IMG/VR virus record: IMGVR_UViG_3300025141_000238
Coordinates: 1 to 41,110 of that record
DNA: 41,110 bases
Origin: a virus
Strand: one strand, 5' to 3'
Positions 30,991 through 40,700 of this stretch are shown piece after piece (position 1 is the stretch's first letter; each line of letters starts with the position of its first letter). Both the position numbers and the translations under genes were made by a program. The notes under the pieces were generated by a model, which ran no database searches, was not told the origin of the DNA, and saw nothing but the letters and a program-made list of their open reading frames with translations.

Positions 30991-31029
30991 AATAAAAAAG
31001 GGGTAGTAATCCTTAAAGAATACTACCCC
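30991..31029 (-). terminator. Intrinsic terminator abutting a start codon
   Basis: Minus-strand RNA forms a perfect 9-bp stem, GGGGTAGTA/TACTACCCC (31021-31029 with 31000-31008), with a 12-base loop, followed by TTTTTTATT. The U-run ends directly at the ATG of the 134-aa gene at 30990. A weak promoter-like TTGAAT-17-TATATG overlaps its 5' arm. Confidence 0.85.
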
Positions 31030-31072
31030 ATATACGCTGATAAATCAGCTTATTCAATGATTTATTTGAGCT

Positions 31073-31246
31073 TTAAGCTTCACACATGCTTGCTTCTGCA
31101 CGAGCACGAAAGAAAGATTCGTAAACTCCGCACCAAGTACCTTGCTTAGACCAAACATGAAACCCATTTAGGGTAAGTCCGTGTGGAGTTTTCCAAGTTC
31201 CTAACCAGACTAAAGTTGATTCGTAAAGGTCTTTGCTGTTCTTCAA
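31073..31246 (-). CDS. Tryptophan-rich small protein, 57 aa
   Basis: 57 residues starting with TTG: MKNSKDLYESTLVWLGTW, then a repeated aromatic pattern (four Trp in the first 38 residues, at 14, 18, 32 and 38), ending RARAEASMCEA. AAGGAG lies seven bases before the TTG. It is soluble-looking with a beta-rich N-terminal half and a helical end. Not recognised. It lies 17 bases downstream of the 22-residue ORF and upstream of the terminator, so it is the last gene of the virion and lysis transcript. Confidence 0.65.
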   Translation of the reverse strand: MKNSKDLYESTLVWLGTWKTPHGLTLNGFHVWSKQGTWCGVYESFFRARAEASMCEA

Positions 31247-31263
31247 CTTAATGCTCCTTCACC

Positions 31264-31332
31264 TTAATGGCGTCCGTACTGCCTACACCATTTTTTATGC
31301 TTTGCCCCCCAATATCCGCAAGAGGGGCACAT
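31264..31332 (-). CDS. 22-residue Cys/His microprotein
   Basis: A tiny ORF (begins MCPSCGYWGAKHKKW) with CxxC at 2-5, a third Cys at 16 and several His, a possible minimal zinc knuckle. Its ATG overlaps the stop of the preceding 30-residue gene (TAATG), which is the main argument for translation. No family can be assigned at this length. Confidence 0.42.
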   Translation of the reverse strand: MCPSCGYWGAKHKKWCRQYGRH

Positions 31333-31424
31333 TACTTTCCCGAGTTATTGCGGGATGCTTCTGAGTAAATAAGGTATCCTAAACTAAAAGCCACGGCACA
31401 AAAAACGTATATAGCTACTTTCAT
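31332..31424 (-). CDS. 30-residue single-span membrane microprotein
   Basis: The product MKVAIYVFCAVAFSLGYLIY plus a short polar tail (SEASRNNSGK) is one membrane span with a Lys at the start. AGAGGA lies upstream of the ATG at 31424. Such microproteins can modulate holins or host membrane proteins; here it follows exported and holin-like genes. Role not shown by the sequence. Confidence 0.5.
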   Translation of the reverse strand: MKVAIYVFCAVAFSLGYLIYSEASRNNSGK

Positions 31425-31456
31425 TCAATCCTCTTGGTGTGGTTGGTGCCCCCCTA

Positions 31457-31891
31457 TTACTTAGAGTAACGAAGGACGAGTGCCGTGGTTACCGACCCCA
31501 CGGCCACACCCCCAACTAGCACCAGAGTAGCTTTCCACCAAGAGAAATCATCTTTTTGTAAACTTAATAAAACTTCGCTTTGCAGAAGTTCTATCGAATT
31601 ATCCTTTTCATTTATTATACTTAGGTACTTGTTTTCTTGATTTAGAAGTTTTTTATCAAATAGATCTTGATCTACAAGTCTTAAGTCCGAAAGACCCTTT
31701 AACTTTATCTCACAAGTTTCTTCACACAATTTTATCTTCCCATATAGCTTTAACGCAGTTGCGTTACTCATACATTGCATGTCTGTATCAAATGTGACCG
31801 CTGTATTAGCACGTATTAGCTTTACAGGCCCTTCAGCAAGGGTAGGGATAGGGAAGCACACCAGGAGGGCTATAGCGACGAATTTAAGCAT
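31457..31891 (-). CDS. Exported protein with C-terminal membrane span (spanin-like)
   Basis: 144 residues: an N-terminal signal peptide (MLKFVAIALLVCFPIPTLAE), an outer domain with three cysteines (residues ~40-60) and a helical coiled-coil stretch, and a C-terminal membrane span (ATLVLVGGVAVGSVTTALVL) with a basic tip. A protein anchored at the inner membrane with its body in the periplasm is the topology of a spanin-type or envelope-bridging protein, but there is no good lipobox. It lies just after a coiled-coil membrane protein, with which it may pair. ATG at 31891. Confidence 0.58.
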   Translation of the reverse strand: MLKFVAIALLVCFPIPTLAEGPVKLIRANTAVTFDTDMQCMSNATALKLYGKIKLCEETCEIKLKGLSDLRLVDQDLFDKKLLNQENKYLSIINEKDNSIELLQSEVLLSLQKDDFSWWKATLVLVGGVAVGSVTTALVLRYSK

Positions 31892-31894
31892 TAT

Positions 31895-32305
31895 TTAGTC
31901 CAATATATCGTTGAGTATATTATTGACAGCATCACTGTCATCTTCCAACGCTTTATTTTCTTCTTTTATGTTATCTTCTGCGTCTTTAACTTTTCTGTCA
32001 GTTTCTTTCTGAATATGTTCTTTTTGTTTTTTAGCTTCGTCTTCAAACTTAGAGTCTTTTTTATTCGATTCTTTCGTAATCTTCGCAATTTTTTCTCGCT
32101 CTGATTTTTTGATGTCGTTGAGACGGCCTATGACCTTTTCTGTTGGGCTTTTCTTCCCACCAGTCAGGATCCACAGGATCAATCCAACCAAGAAAGCGAC
32201 AGGAATCCAATAATACTTGTCCCACCATTCTTTGGAAAACAAGGTACTTTTTAAAAATTCCCATACACCACTAAAAAACTTAGATAAAACATTTAATACA
32301 ATCAT
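31895..32305 (-). CDS. Membrane-anchored coiled-coil protein (i-spanin-like topology)
   Basis: 136 residues: a ~25-residue amphipathic start, one membrane span (WIPVAFLVGLILWILTGG, about 33-50), then an ~85-residue coiled coil very rich in K and E (KKQKEHIQKETDRKVKDAED). This is the topology of inner-membrane spanins such as Rz. It is followed by an exported membrane protein and preceded by a holin-like gene, so a lysis cassette is plausible. No strong Shine-Dalgarno sequence precedes the ATG at 32305. Function inferred from topology and position. Confidence 0.6.
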   Translation of the reverse strand: MIVLNVLSKFFSGVWEFLKSTLFSKEWWDKYYWIPVAFLVGLILWILTGGKKSPTEKVIGRLNDIKKSEREKIAKITKESNKKDSKFEDEAKKQKEHIQKETDRKVKDAEDNIKEENKALEDDSDAVNNILNDILD

Positions 32306-32419
32306 ATTTAAAACCGTTTTTAATGGACAACCTAGTAAATTATTTTGAACCCTTGTGTCTTTTTTACTAATCGCTTAGCAAGCATCTAACCAATTGTGTG
32401 ACGTGACCTCTCCTCAACC

Positions 32420-32725
32420 CTATCGGCCAAGAAGAGTTTTCTTATGAAAAGCGTATAGACCATTAGCCACAAATCCCATGCAGCCCCCATAAATCCAAAG
32501 CGCACCTTGAGGCACATCTTTAAAGAAGAAGTTTTCTCCAGTAAAGGGAGCGTACACCAGGACAACCCCCAATAGCATTGTGGCAGGGACAACCCAACGG
32601 TTGAGTCCAATCTCTTTCATGCTTTTCACACCAACAAATTTCTTTGTGGCAGAAACCACGGCGTTCAAGAAGAAAGGAAGAACAACTTCTGGATGATTAC
32701 TGAGTAAACTAATTATATCGCCCAT
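32420..32725 (-). CDS. Holin-like membrane protein
   Basis: 101 residues with hydrophobic segments near 14-28 (VLPFFLNAVVSAT), 44-62 (RWVVPATMLLGVVLVYAPF) and 74-92 (ALWIYGGCMGFVANGLYAF), and a basic C-terminal tip (HKKTLLGR). Size, three spans and a short charged tail fit a class I holin, which forms lesions in the inner membrane. It follows the tail-fibre gene, a usual place for holins, with AAGGAG before the ATG. The downstream 114-bp gap (32306-32419) holds only a possible 17-residue ORF and an imperfect inverted repeat. Confidence 0.65.
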   Translation of the reverse strand: MGDIISLLSNHPEVVLPFFLNAVVSATKKFVGVKSMKEIGLNRWVVPATMLLGVVLVYAPFTGENFFFKDVPQGALWIYGGCMGFVANGLYAFHKKTLLGR

Positions 32726-32747
32726 GTTAAAACTCCTTTAATTCGGA

Positions 32748-35700
32748 CTAAATACCACTTGCATCGTAGATGTCGCCTTCAGTTCGGGTCCCTCTTACAA
32801 TACGTCTTCTCTCTGTTTTATCACCCGTAACAACGAGGGTTGTCTCAACCACAATAAACGGAGAATCTCTTCTACTGCTCGATACGTTATCAGAATCGTT
32901 TAATTCTGGGTCTTTTGGTTTATTTGCAGTGCTACCAAACCAGTCACGACCTCTATCTTCAGTAAACCCACAAAGATCTACCAGTTGAAAACGATCTCCA
33001 GGCACAATTTTTGTATTACCTGACATGACAATACCGACATTATTAGTAGCATTATCACCGTATGTGTCGTCCCAATGATCTATACTCTTCCCATCTGAAG
33101 CCGGGTCTATGTAGAAAATTGTGTCGTAAAGAGTATTATTATACAGTTTAATTTCGCCTTCCCATTTATTTGTTCGCATCCAACCAGCGTTAAGTGATTT
33201 ATCATCGTCCACAACAAAAACAGTGGTTCTACCGCCATCAAAAGAGTTAGGAAAAATTCTAATCACACCAGAGTGGCCGTGATAACTCGACGTATCACAA
33301 AGACCCCTAACCGTATTCCAAGCAAAGTGTAGGCTTGGGAAAAAAGCAGGAGTTTTATTTTCTTGTTTCAGGTTTGTTGGTACGCCTGATATATCTACAG
33401 CACAACCTTGAGTGGTGCAATTTATGTCATTATTAGTGATGGTCATTCTGCAAGGTTTACTATCTGCATTATTACCTTCAGAAAGCCAAAGCCCATAACC
33501 GTGAGTATAAATAAACTCTCCCTGAATGCCGCCTGCTACTGTTGCCTCTTCTGAACCGGCTCCCCAAGTATGTTTTACGATTAGAGGTGCCCCGTCTATT
33601 ACATTGTTTGATATATTTAAAGTACCTGGAAATCTTAGTATACGTATACCAACTAACGTATTAAAATCTTTTATACCTAAGGCACCCACCGGACTTGTTT
33701 TAACAACAGACGTTGTCATGTCCCGCAATATATTATTAGATATATTGACTGTCCCATGCTTTTTACAAAATCGCATATCCATAAACGCGACTAATTTTCC
33801 GAGTGCAGTTTGTTGTGCTGTGTATGTCATACCTTCTTGCACAGGTCCTGCTGTTAAAAACCACTTTTCGGAACCACCACTAAAAGACCAGGTTGCAAAT
33901 AAATCGTTACCCTGTGCATCAAAACTTCCAACACCATCAGTAAAGTAACTCATAATCTTATTGTTCTGACAATTTAACGAGAACCACTCCCAATTCCGAT
34001 ATTTTGTTGCTTCCATAGGAAGTGTTGTACCAGTGATGTTTGTGCTTGTAGAAAGTTGGTCAGAAGATGTAACGCCAATGTCTTGCCTAGCAAGTATTCC
34101 AAAATTCATATTTGTTAATGAAAAATCATTATTTAAAAAAGTACCATTAACAACGCTTACTCGATCATTTTGACCTATAACACCATGACCCCAAGGTGTT
34201 AGTAATATTCCGTTATTTTGTCCGTCAGCAGCAGACTTGTCTCTACAAAGAATTTTATTGTCATTCATAACAACAGTAACGTAATCATTAGTATTAATGG
34301 TCGTGTTATCCGAAGTTGTATTCCAAAAAGGAACATCAAATTTAATCGCTGTTACTTTTACAGAACTTGAATCGCCTTCTAAACCTTGGAAACTATTTCC
34401 ACACACTTCAGAAGATCTAGCTCCAGCAATTAAGTATAGGCAATCTTGACTAACTGTTCTTTGCGAACCGTCAAAAATATTACCATTAGCTACGACGTGC
34501 CCACCGGAAATCATTACGCAGTTTGAATCTCCAGTACTACAGCGTTGGTGTACATTGTTATTGTAGTTAAAGTTTCTAACAATCCATTTTTGTTTATTAC
34601 TAGTACCTACTGTGCCTTGCGCTCCAGAAGCAAAACAAGCTGTGCCTGTAGCACCCATCTTCACAACTTCAGCACTAACATTTCTGTATGTGCAGGACGA
34701 TATTTCAATTAAGTCATAAACAGTTGGATTTGTTGCGGCAACTTGCGCTGATGTTGTCGCAACAGTAGAAAGTAATGATAAGTCTAATGCAATCTTTGAG
34801 TTTTCAAAAACACAACTTTTAACAGTAACTCTACTTGATTGAGATGTATTACTAGAGATATCGCCTAATATTATGCCCGTTCCGCCAATGGTGTTTACTG
34901 AACTGCCGAGATTGTTTATGAAATTGCACCCTTCTACGTGCAGATTTACTGATATATCAATAAGACCGTCATTTGAGGTGTCAAAGTCAGCTATAGATGC
35001 CCCATCATCTACCGTTACACCGTCTTGAACGGATTCAAAAATACAAGACTTTAAAACATTTCTTCCCGCAGTAAGAGTTAATCCCCTATCTATTGTATGA
35101 AAGTGACAATCATTAACTAAAAGAGTTATGTCTGCATTGTTTCGGATGCATAACCCTGATTTATAGTCAAAATCAGCGGGATAACCTTGTGACTCATCTT
35201 TACCTAATACATCACCAACAAAATTACACCCAGATACTCGAACTGACGGGCATTTCAAGCTCGATGCAAAGTATACCCAGCCTCTTTCGGCACTACTGGT
35301 CATGTTAGTTTGCTGACCCATAAAGTCGCAATTGGTAATTGAGATCGCACCGCCAGCTTTTGAAGAGTTTTCACCGTAGGCGTATGCATTAGATGAAGCT
35401 TTGCCAAATCGAATACCTTCAACCATACCGACGAAGCTAAAGTCACCGCCAATATCATCCGCACCATCAGTCTCTTCAGAAACAAAAGTACAGTTATCGA
35501 TCTTTACGTTCCTGGCAGTGTTATTGAAATTAATACCTCTTCCGGTAACCTCAAACCTAGAGTTGAGAATTTTTATATCTCTCATCGCAGTTTCTTGAGA
35601 AGAATTTCCTAAAATAACCGCAGAGCTTTTTGCTTGTCCTACCCCGGTACCATCTCCACTAATTGCTGTGTATAGCGAGCCACCTTTGATTCGAACGTTG

Positions 35701-37769
35701 TCTAACGTAAAGTTAAACACTGCTTCAGTTTCATTTGCTTGAATTATACTATCTCGACCGCCAGAGTTTACATCAGAATTACCACCAAGCGACCCACTTA
35801 TATCAGAACCTTCTGCTCTACCTATTAAGTAAATGTCAGAAAATTTAACTCCAGGTATCGTTTTTCTGCTTTCTCCAGTTTCGGCTGTAGTAGCTTTAAT
35901 ATTAAAATAACAATCTTTACTACCTGACGCCGCTGTGTAGGTACCAGTAATCTTAGTATTGTCTGGTCCGTCACCTTTAACATGTATATTTGGTCTTATT
36001 TTGGCCGTCGAAGTAAGTATATACTCCCCACGTTTAACGTAGATTGTCCCACCAAGATACTCAAATTGTCTGCTAGTATAATCTGATGTGTTATCTAAAA
36101 TATCGTTTATTACTGCGCCAATATCTTCGGAACCGCTGACGTTATAGTCACCAAAAGAATTAATACCGTCGCCAATAGTAATTAGAAATGGTTTATTTGC
36201 TTGAAGTTTGTGCTGCAAGCTACTTTGATAAGTCCTATTTAACTTATCAATTCTTGCGTCGTATACCTCGGTTAAGGTCCCCATCTTACGAGTGTCTACA
36301 TATTGCTCACTAGTAAGTATTCCTTTTTCTAATTTGTAAGCGTCACCAACCGCTACATTATTATTCAACGAGGTAGAGAATATAAGTACGTGGTCTCCAA
36401 TAACAGCAGACACTTCAGCAGATTGACCATTGTTACTACCACTAGTAAACGTTACCGTTGCACCTTCGTGGTCTTCCGTAAAAAACTCACTAGTGTCTAC
36501 CAGTTTATTCTTTGCTTGGTGTGTAATAGCAGTGTCATCATCAGTGGTAATACCCTGGGCCAAACCGGTCATAGATATAGGCTTACCGTATTTCATCTCT
36601 CGGATAAGAGTTCCAAGAACTCTAAAGAAATCTTGAGAATTTTTTATGTTGTTTTCTACACGATTTCTAGGGTGCGTTACGACCCTATCGTTATTATATG
36701 TAGTGGTTGCTGGTGTAGTAGGATCTGGATTTGTGATTAACGCTTTACCAGAAAAATATCTAAGGTTTCTTGTTTCATCAGAAAACTTAGACCCTACAGT
36801 TGGCTCGCTCGTAGCAGACGACGGATCTGTGAACGAGAAAAACATGGGTCGATTGTCGTACTGACTTCCTGCGACTAAATAATCTGGACCTGTAGTAGCC
36901 ACTAACAGGTCTCCAGCCATTATCTCATTGGTTCCGTCAGAGCTTTCTTGAAGCGACGAAATACCTGTAATCTTCCCGTTGTAGCGGTCATTATTAGTGT
37001 ACCCAAAAGACGTTTTTGAGTTGAGCGTAATTTGGCTACCAGTATCTTGATTGTATACAGAGAAAGTACCAGATGTCGGGAAGTGGCGCGTATTAGAACA
37101 TACGAGTTCCGTAATGCTATTACCTAGCGTAACATTAGGTGACTTAAGAATTGTTGTTTGTGCTTTTTCAGTAGAGCCTACGCTGATTGCTTCATTAGCA
37201 ACCACTACACTGGCTAATGGTATGCGAAGTGTGTTTGGGTCTGACGAATCTGGAAAAGATCCAGATTGAAATCCAATATCGTAAGAGCGGCACAATCTGA
37301 TAGGTACATCTATTAAGGTCTCTTTACCCTTTTGAGCAGAGTGTGTATCACCGCCAGGGGCGTCCACGATGTCTGCATTTTCATATGTTGGGTCCCAAAA
37401 AGCTCTTGAGTCTTTAGCACTATCAACAAGTTGGAACTCAACATAAACACAGTACGTACCTGGGGTTGATGTAAGTTGAGTTGATGGGGATGATGCGTCG
37501 GAGTTGTTTTTGAAGTTTGATCCCTCTTCAAAGGTAATCAAGCGACCCTCTCTATCTAGGGCCAGACCATTATGGACCGTTATCATCCTGGTTGCGGCGT
37601 TAGATATCTCTACGCGAAACCCTTCTAAAACAAACCCACCACTATAATCGCCGCTAAATAGCCTATGTACGTGATCTTTGAGGGAATCGACCGTAAAAGT
37701 ACGAGTTCCGTATCTCAAATCCTCAAGGTCTATACGTTGATTAGGAAATAAATTTAATTCTTTAGGCAT
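32748..37769 (-). CDS. Giant beta-helix virion protein (tail fibre or spike-like)
   Basis: 1673 residues. The N-terminal ~400 residues are a structural domain (begins MPKELNLFPNQRIDLEDLRY) that probably attaches to the virion; residues ~440-490 hold a module of the form F-x-G-x-x-V-x-F-x-S-G-x-N-x-G seen also in the next gene. From about 530 to 1500 runs a right-handed parallel beta-helix pattern: repeated N-x-x-[FI] and ISNCDF, IKGGS, VSGCNF segments, as in tailspikes and pectate-lyase-like proteins. Such proteins bind or digest host surface polysaccharide. The starting ATG follows GGGA and the previous stop by one base. No catalytic triad can be picked out by eye. Confidence 0.82.
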   Translation of the reverse strand: MPKELNLFPNQRIDLEDLRYGTRTFTVDSLKDHVHRLFSGDYSGGFVLEGFRVEISNAATRMITVHNGLALDREGRLITFEEGSNFKNNSDASSPSTQLTSTPGTYCVYVEFQLVDSAKDSRAFWDPTYENADIVDAPGGDTHSAQKGKETLIDVPIRLCRSYDIGFQSGSFPDSSDPNTLRIPLASVVVANEAISVGSTEKAQTTILKSPNVTLGNSITELVCSNTRHFPTSGTFSVYNQDTGSQITLNSKTSFGYTNNDRYNGKITGISSLQESSDGTNEIMAGDLLVATTGPDYLVAGSQYDNRPMFFSFTDPSSATSEPTVGSKFSDETRNLRYFSGKALITNPDPTTPATTTYNNDRVVTHPRNRVENNIKNSQDFFRVLGTLIREMKYGKPISMTGLAQGITTDDDTAITHQAKNKLVDTSEFFTEDHEGATVTFTSGSNNGQSAEVSAVIGDHVLIFSTSLNNNVAVGDAYKLEKGILTSEQYVDTRKMGTLTEVYDARIDKLNRTYQSSLQHKLQANKPFLITIGDGINSFGDYNVSGSEDIGAVINDILDNTSDYTSRQFEYLGGTIYVKRGEYILTSTAKIRPNIHVKGDGPDNTKITGTYTAASGSKDCYFNIKATTAETGESRKTIPGVKFSDIYLIGRAEGSDISGSLGGNSDVNSGGRDSIIQANETEAVFNFTLDNVRIKGGSLYTAISGDGTGVGQAKSSAVILGNSSQETAMRDIKILNSRFEVTGRGINFNNTARNVKIDNCTFVSEETDGADDIGGDFSFVGMVEGIRFGKASSNAYAYGENSSKAGGAISITNCDFMGQQTNMTSSAERGWVYFASSLKCPSVRVSGCNFVGDVLGKDESQGYPADFDYKSGLCIRNNADITLLVNDCHFHTIDRGLTLTAGRNVLKSCIFESVQDGVTVDDGASIADFDTSNDGLIDISVNLHVEGCNFINNLGSSVNTIGGTGIILGDISSNTSQSSRVTVKSCVFENSKIALDLSLLSTVATTSAQVAATNPTVYDLIEISSCTYRNVSAEVVKMGATGTACFASGAQGTVGTSNKQKWIVRNFNYNNNVHQRCSTGDSNCVMISGGHVVANGNIFDGSQRTVSQDCLYLIAGARSSEVCGNSFQGLEGDSSSVKVTAIKFDVPFWNTTSDNTTINTNDYVTVVMNDNKILCRDKSAADGQNNGILLTPWGHGVIGQNDRVSVVNGTFLNNDFSLTNMNFGILARQDIGVTSSDQLSTSTNITGTTLPMEATKYRNWEWFSLNCQNNKIMSYFTDGVGSFDAQGNDLFATWSFSGGSEKWFLTAGPVQEGMTYTAQQTALGKLVAFMDMRFCKKHGTVNISNNILRDMTTSVVKTSPVGALGIKDFNTLVGIRILRFPGTLNISNNVIDGAPLIVKHTWGAGSEEATVAGGIQGEFIYTHGYGLWLSEGNNADSKPCRMTITNNDINCTTQGCAVDISGVPTNLKQENKTPAFFPSLHFAWNTVRGLCDTSSYHGHSGVIRIFPNSFDGGRTTVFVVDDDKSLNAGWMRTNKWEGEIKLYNNTLYDTIFYIDPASDGKSIDHWDDTYGDNATNNVGIVMSGNTKIVPGDRFQLVDLCGFTEDRGRDWFGSTANKPKDPELNDSDNVSSSRRDSPFIVVETTLVVTGDKTERRRIVRGTRTEGDIYDASGI

Positions 37770-37770
37770 T

Positions 37771-40700
37771 TTAACATCCCAACTCTGTTTGCTCAGACTT
37801 AAACTCTATGCCAGCGGCCCTAAGCAAATTTGGTAAATTTGTTATATTCTGATTTAATATAACTTCAAGAAAACTTCCACCTAAATAAGGTCTGTGGTCA
37901 CTGCCATCGGCATTTGTACTAAATTGACCTGAAGTTAAAATAATCTCTGTACCGCTCGGGTGTGAATACTCAAATACACGCCCAATATTTTCAGTATCCT
38001 TTAACGTTAGTACCCTACCATCTTTGGCAGAATACTCAACGTATTCTTCGAAGGCTCCTCCATGCCGAATACCTCCGACTTTGAAGTCGTTAGACCCACT
38101 GAACTCAGTGGTTCCTGCTGGAAAGTCATCTCCCCCGTCAGAAGCGACATCTGTGGCGGTAAGTATACCTCCTGACAGACCTAATCGACTTCCAGGCTCA
38201 CTATTATCAACTAAAGACTGCACTCCAGGGCTTACTATTGTATAAATTAAGTTTGTACCGGCGCTCAGACCGGAAGAAGTTACGATGTTATTATCGTTAA
38301 GAACATCTATTATCGTGGCTTCCTCAGATCCTATTATAACTTTATACCCTAGCAGAGCATTTTTGTTTTCAGGACCATACGCAGATTGAAAATTTTCACT
38401 TTTATCGGTTAATCTGCGTGTGCCGTCAGCAAGAATAACGACAGTTGCTCCTCGCCCATCTATTTTTAAGTCAGTCTTACAAAGAACACCGCCCCTAGAT
38501 CCATAATCTAAGTAAATGGCCCCTTTATTGGGCCATCCGACTGTATCTCCGTTAATGCAGAGGTGTTTTACCTCAAGAGCTACTCTCTCACCTACCGTGT
38601 GATCGTGTTGCACAGTTTCAATAGCGTTTAATTGAATCCAACCTTCTTGGTTATTTACATCAACAACTTCAAATCTTTCTGTTGTCTCTGGTCCATCCCC
38701 TACTTGAATGGTAAATGGATTTTGTAAGCCTCTTGGGAACAACGTAGCGTCATCTATGTATAATTTAACGGGCGCTGTGGCTCCTACGTTTAGAGCAACG
38801 ACAGGCTTACCATCTGCACCTAAAGATTTTCCGTGAATTCTGTAGTAAGAAAACTGTTTAATCTCATAGTCCATTTTAGAAACTTTTAAAAGATTGTCGT
38901 TTTCAACACTAACTACAGTAGTTTTTTGTTTGTAGTTTTGGTGATCATTTGGGCCTAAAAACTCAATTTCATCATCAACAGCAACGCCAAGTGTAGTGAA
39001 GTTTTGATTACTATCGTGTATGAACTCTAAGTAATTATCGTCACCTGGAAGTTGATTTTCGGTTAGACTTTGTGTTGCTTTGGACACAGAAAGTTTTGGG
39101 GTGGCAATTAACTTTTGAGGTGCTGGAATTCTAAACATTGCGGTTGTTTTAGAAGTCCCGTCTGACAGCGTTCCCGTCTCTATATGAGTGTCTGGTAAGC
39201 TGGTACTTATGTGCGAAGGTTGGTCTACTGTCGTGTATAGATCGTCACTTCCTGCGTACACGTATGACCCTGCAAAAATAGGGTTAAATACTTGCGCTGT
39301 ACCTGCGGCATTCGAAACCATAGCGTTAACATCGCCTAACTGTACTAATGACTTTATCTTGTACTTAACTTTTGAGGTTATGGCATTACTAAATGCTGTT
39401 CCGACAACTAGTTGATGATTTCCTTTACCTTGAACTTTTGTAATTACACGTTCTTCACCTGCATTAGCCCCGTCAATTATGACAAGAACTTGGCCTACTA
39501 AAGACGGGTGGAATGTTTTTGAATTATCTTCAAGGACTGTCGTAGATAAGTCTGCGCTTATAGTTACTTGGTTTATCTGACCTAATAGGTTAGACGGGTA
39601 CCCAAACTCATCTTCAAGAAATAGAAGAGATACTTTCGAGCCTACTGGGTAACTCGTTGCGCCGATGTTATCTGCATACGCAATACCTACTTTTGCAGGG
39701 TCTCTGTGGACTGTATCTCCAATAAAGTGTGGGCTTGTAAGTTTTTTATCTAATTTCAAACGTTTATACGTTACCCCAGATATTGTAATAGATTGTTTTT
39801 GTACTATTTCAGCTTGCTCTTCTGTTCCAGATCCTTTCTTAGAGATAACTACAGTGTCTCCAACTGTAAAATTGCTAACGTCTTCTACAGTAATAGTATC
39901 TGTTTTTGTAAAGTCTCCTGTAGCTGGGTAATTACCAGGAACAGAAGTTGTTCCGTTCGCAATGGTCGTATATGTAAGTTCTTTAGTGAGAAATAAATTG
40001 TCCGTAACAGACGCATCTGAGCCACTGACAATCTTTACAGACCTAAATATATTTTGAGGGGATTCAGAGTCTAAATCTCTTAACTTATCATTCAAATCAT
40101 CTAACGACACTTCAATTTGAGTAGACGCATTCGTAATTGCGTTAGTCACTGTAGTAGCTAAAGGAACAGACGGTTCAGTCGCTTTGGCGTTTGTAAATTT
40201 AGTAGAGTCTATTTGCTCGTGTATATAAAAAGCTTTTATATCGTGGTCAGGCTTACACCCCTCACTAAATGCGACTGTAAACTCGCCTGTCGCTTTGGTC
40301 TCAATAATAGACCATTTACAACTTTCAATAAGAACCTGAGCAGGCTCTACAGTCACACCAAAGTCGTGCTCTTTAGTAACACTAGCTATTGGGGACGATG
40401 GAGTACCATTCTCGTTATTGGCAATAGTAAACACGCCAACGTTTGTTCCACTAAACATAGTGTTAGTACTTATCCAAAGCACTTCTTCATTGCACTTCCC
40501 TCGATCTAGGATTACGGAGAAGTTGGATGCAGGGAACCCTCTAGCGTCAGCAACGTAAATCTTATTGTCTTTTGACGTGCCAGAAGTAGGTTTGTATTTC
40601 TTGCGTATCTTGTACTTTAAACCTGCCATGGTGGTGTCAAAACCAGGATCTAAAGTAAGCTGTGTTGCACTATTACGCTGCTTAACCGCGACTCGTTTAC

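Noticed and set aside
32340-32393. 17-codon ORF (MLAKRLVKKTQGFKIIY) in the gap after the holin-like gene
   Set aside because: No ribosome site and no join with a neighbour; too little to call.
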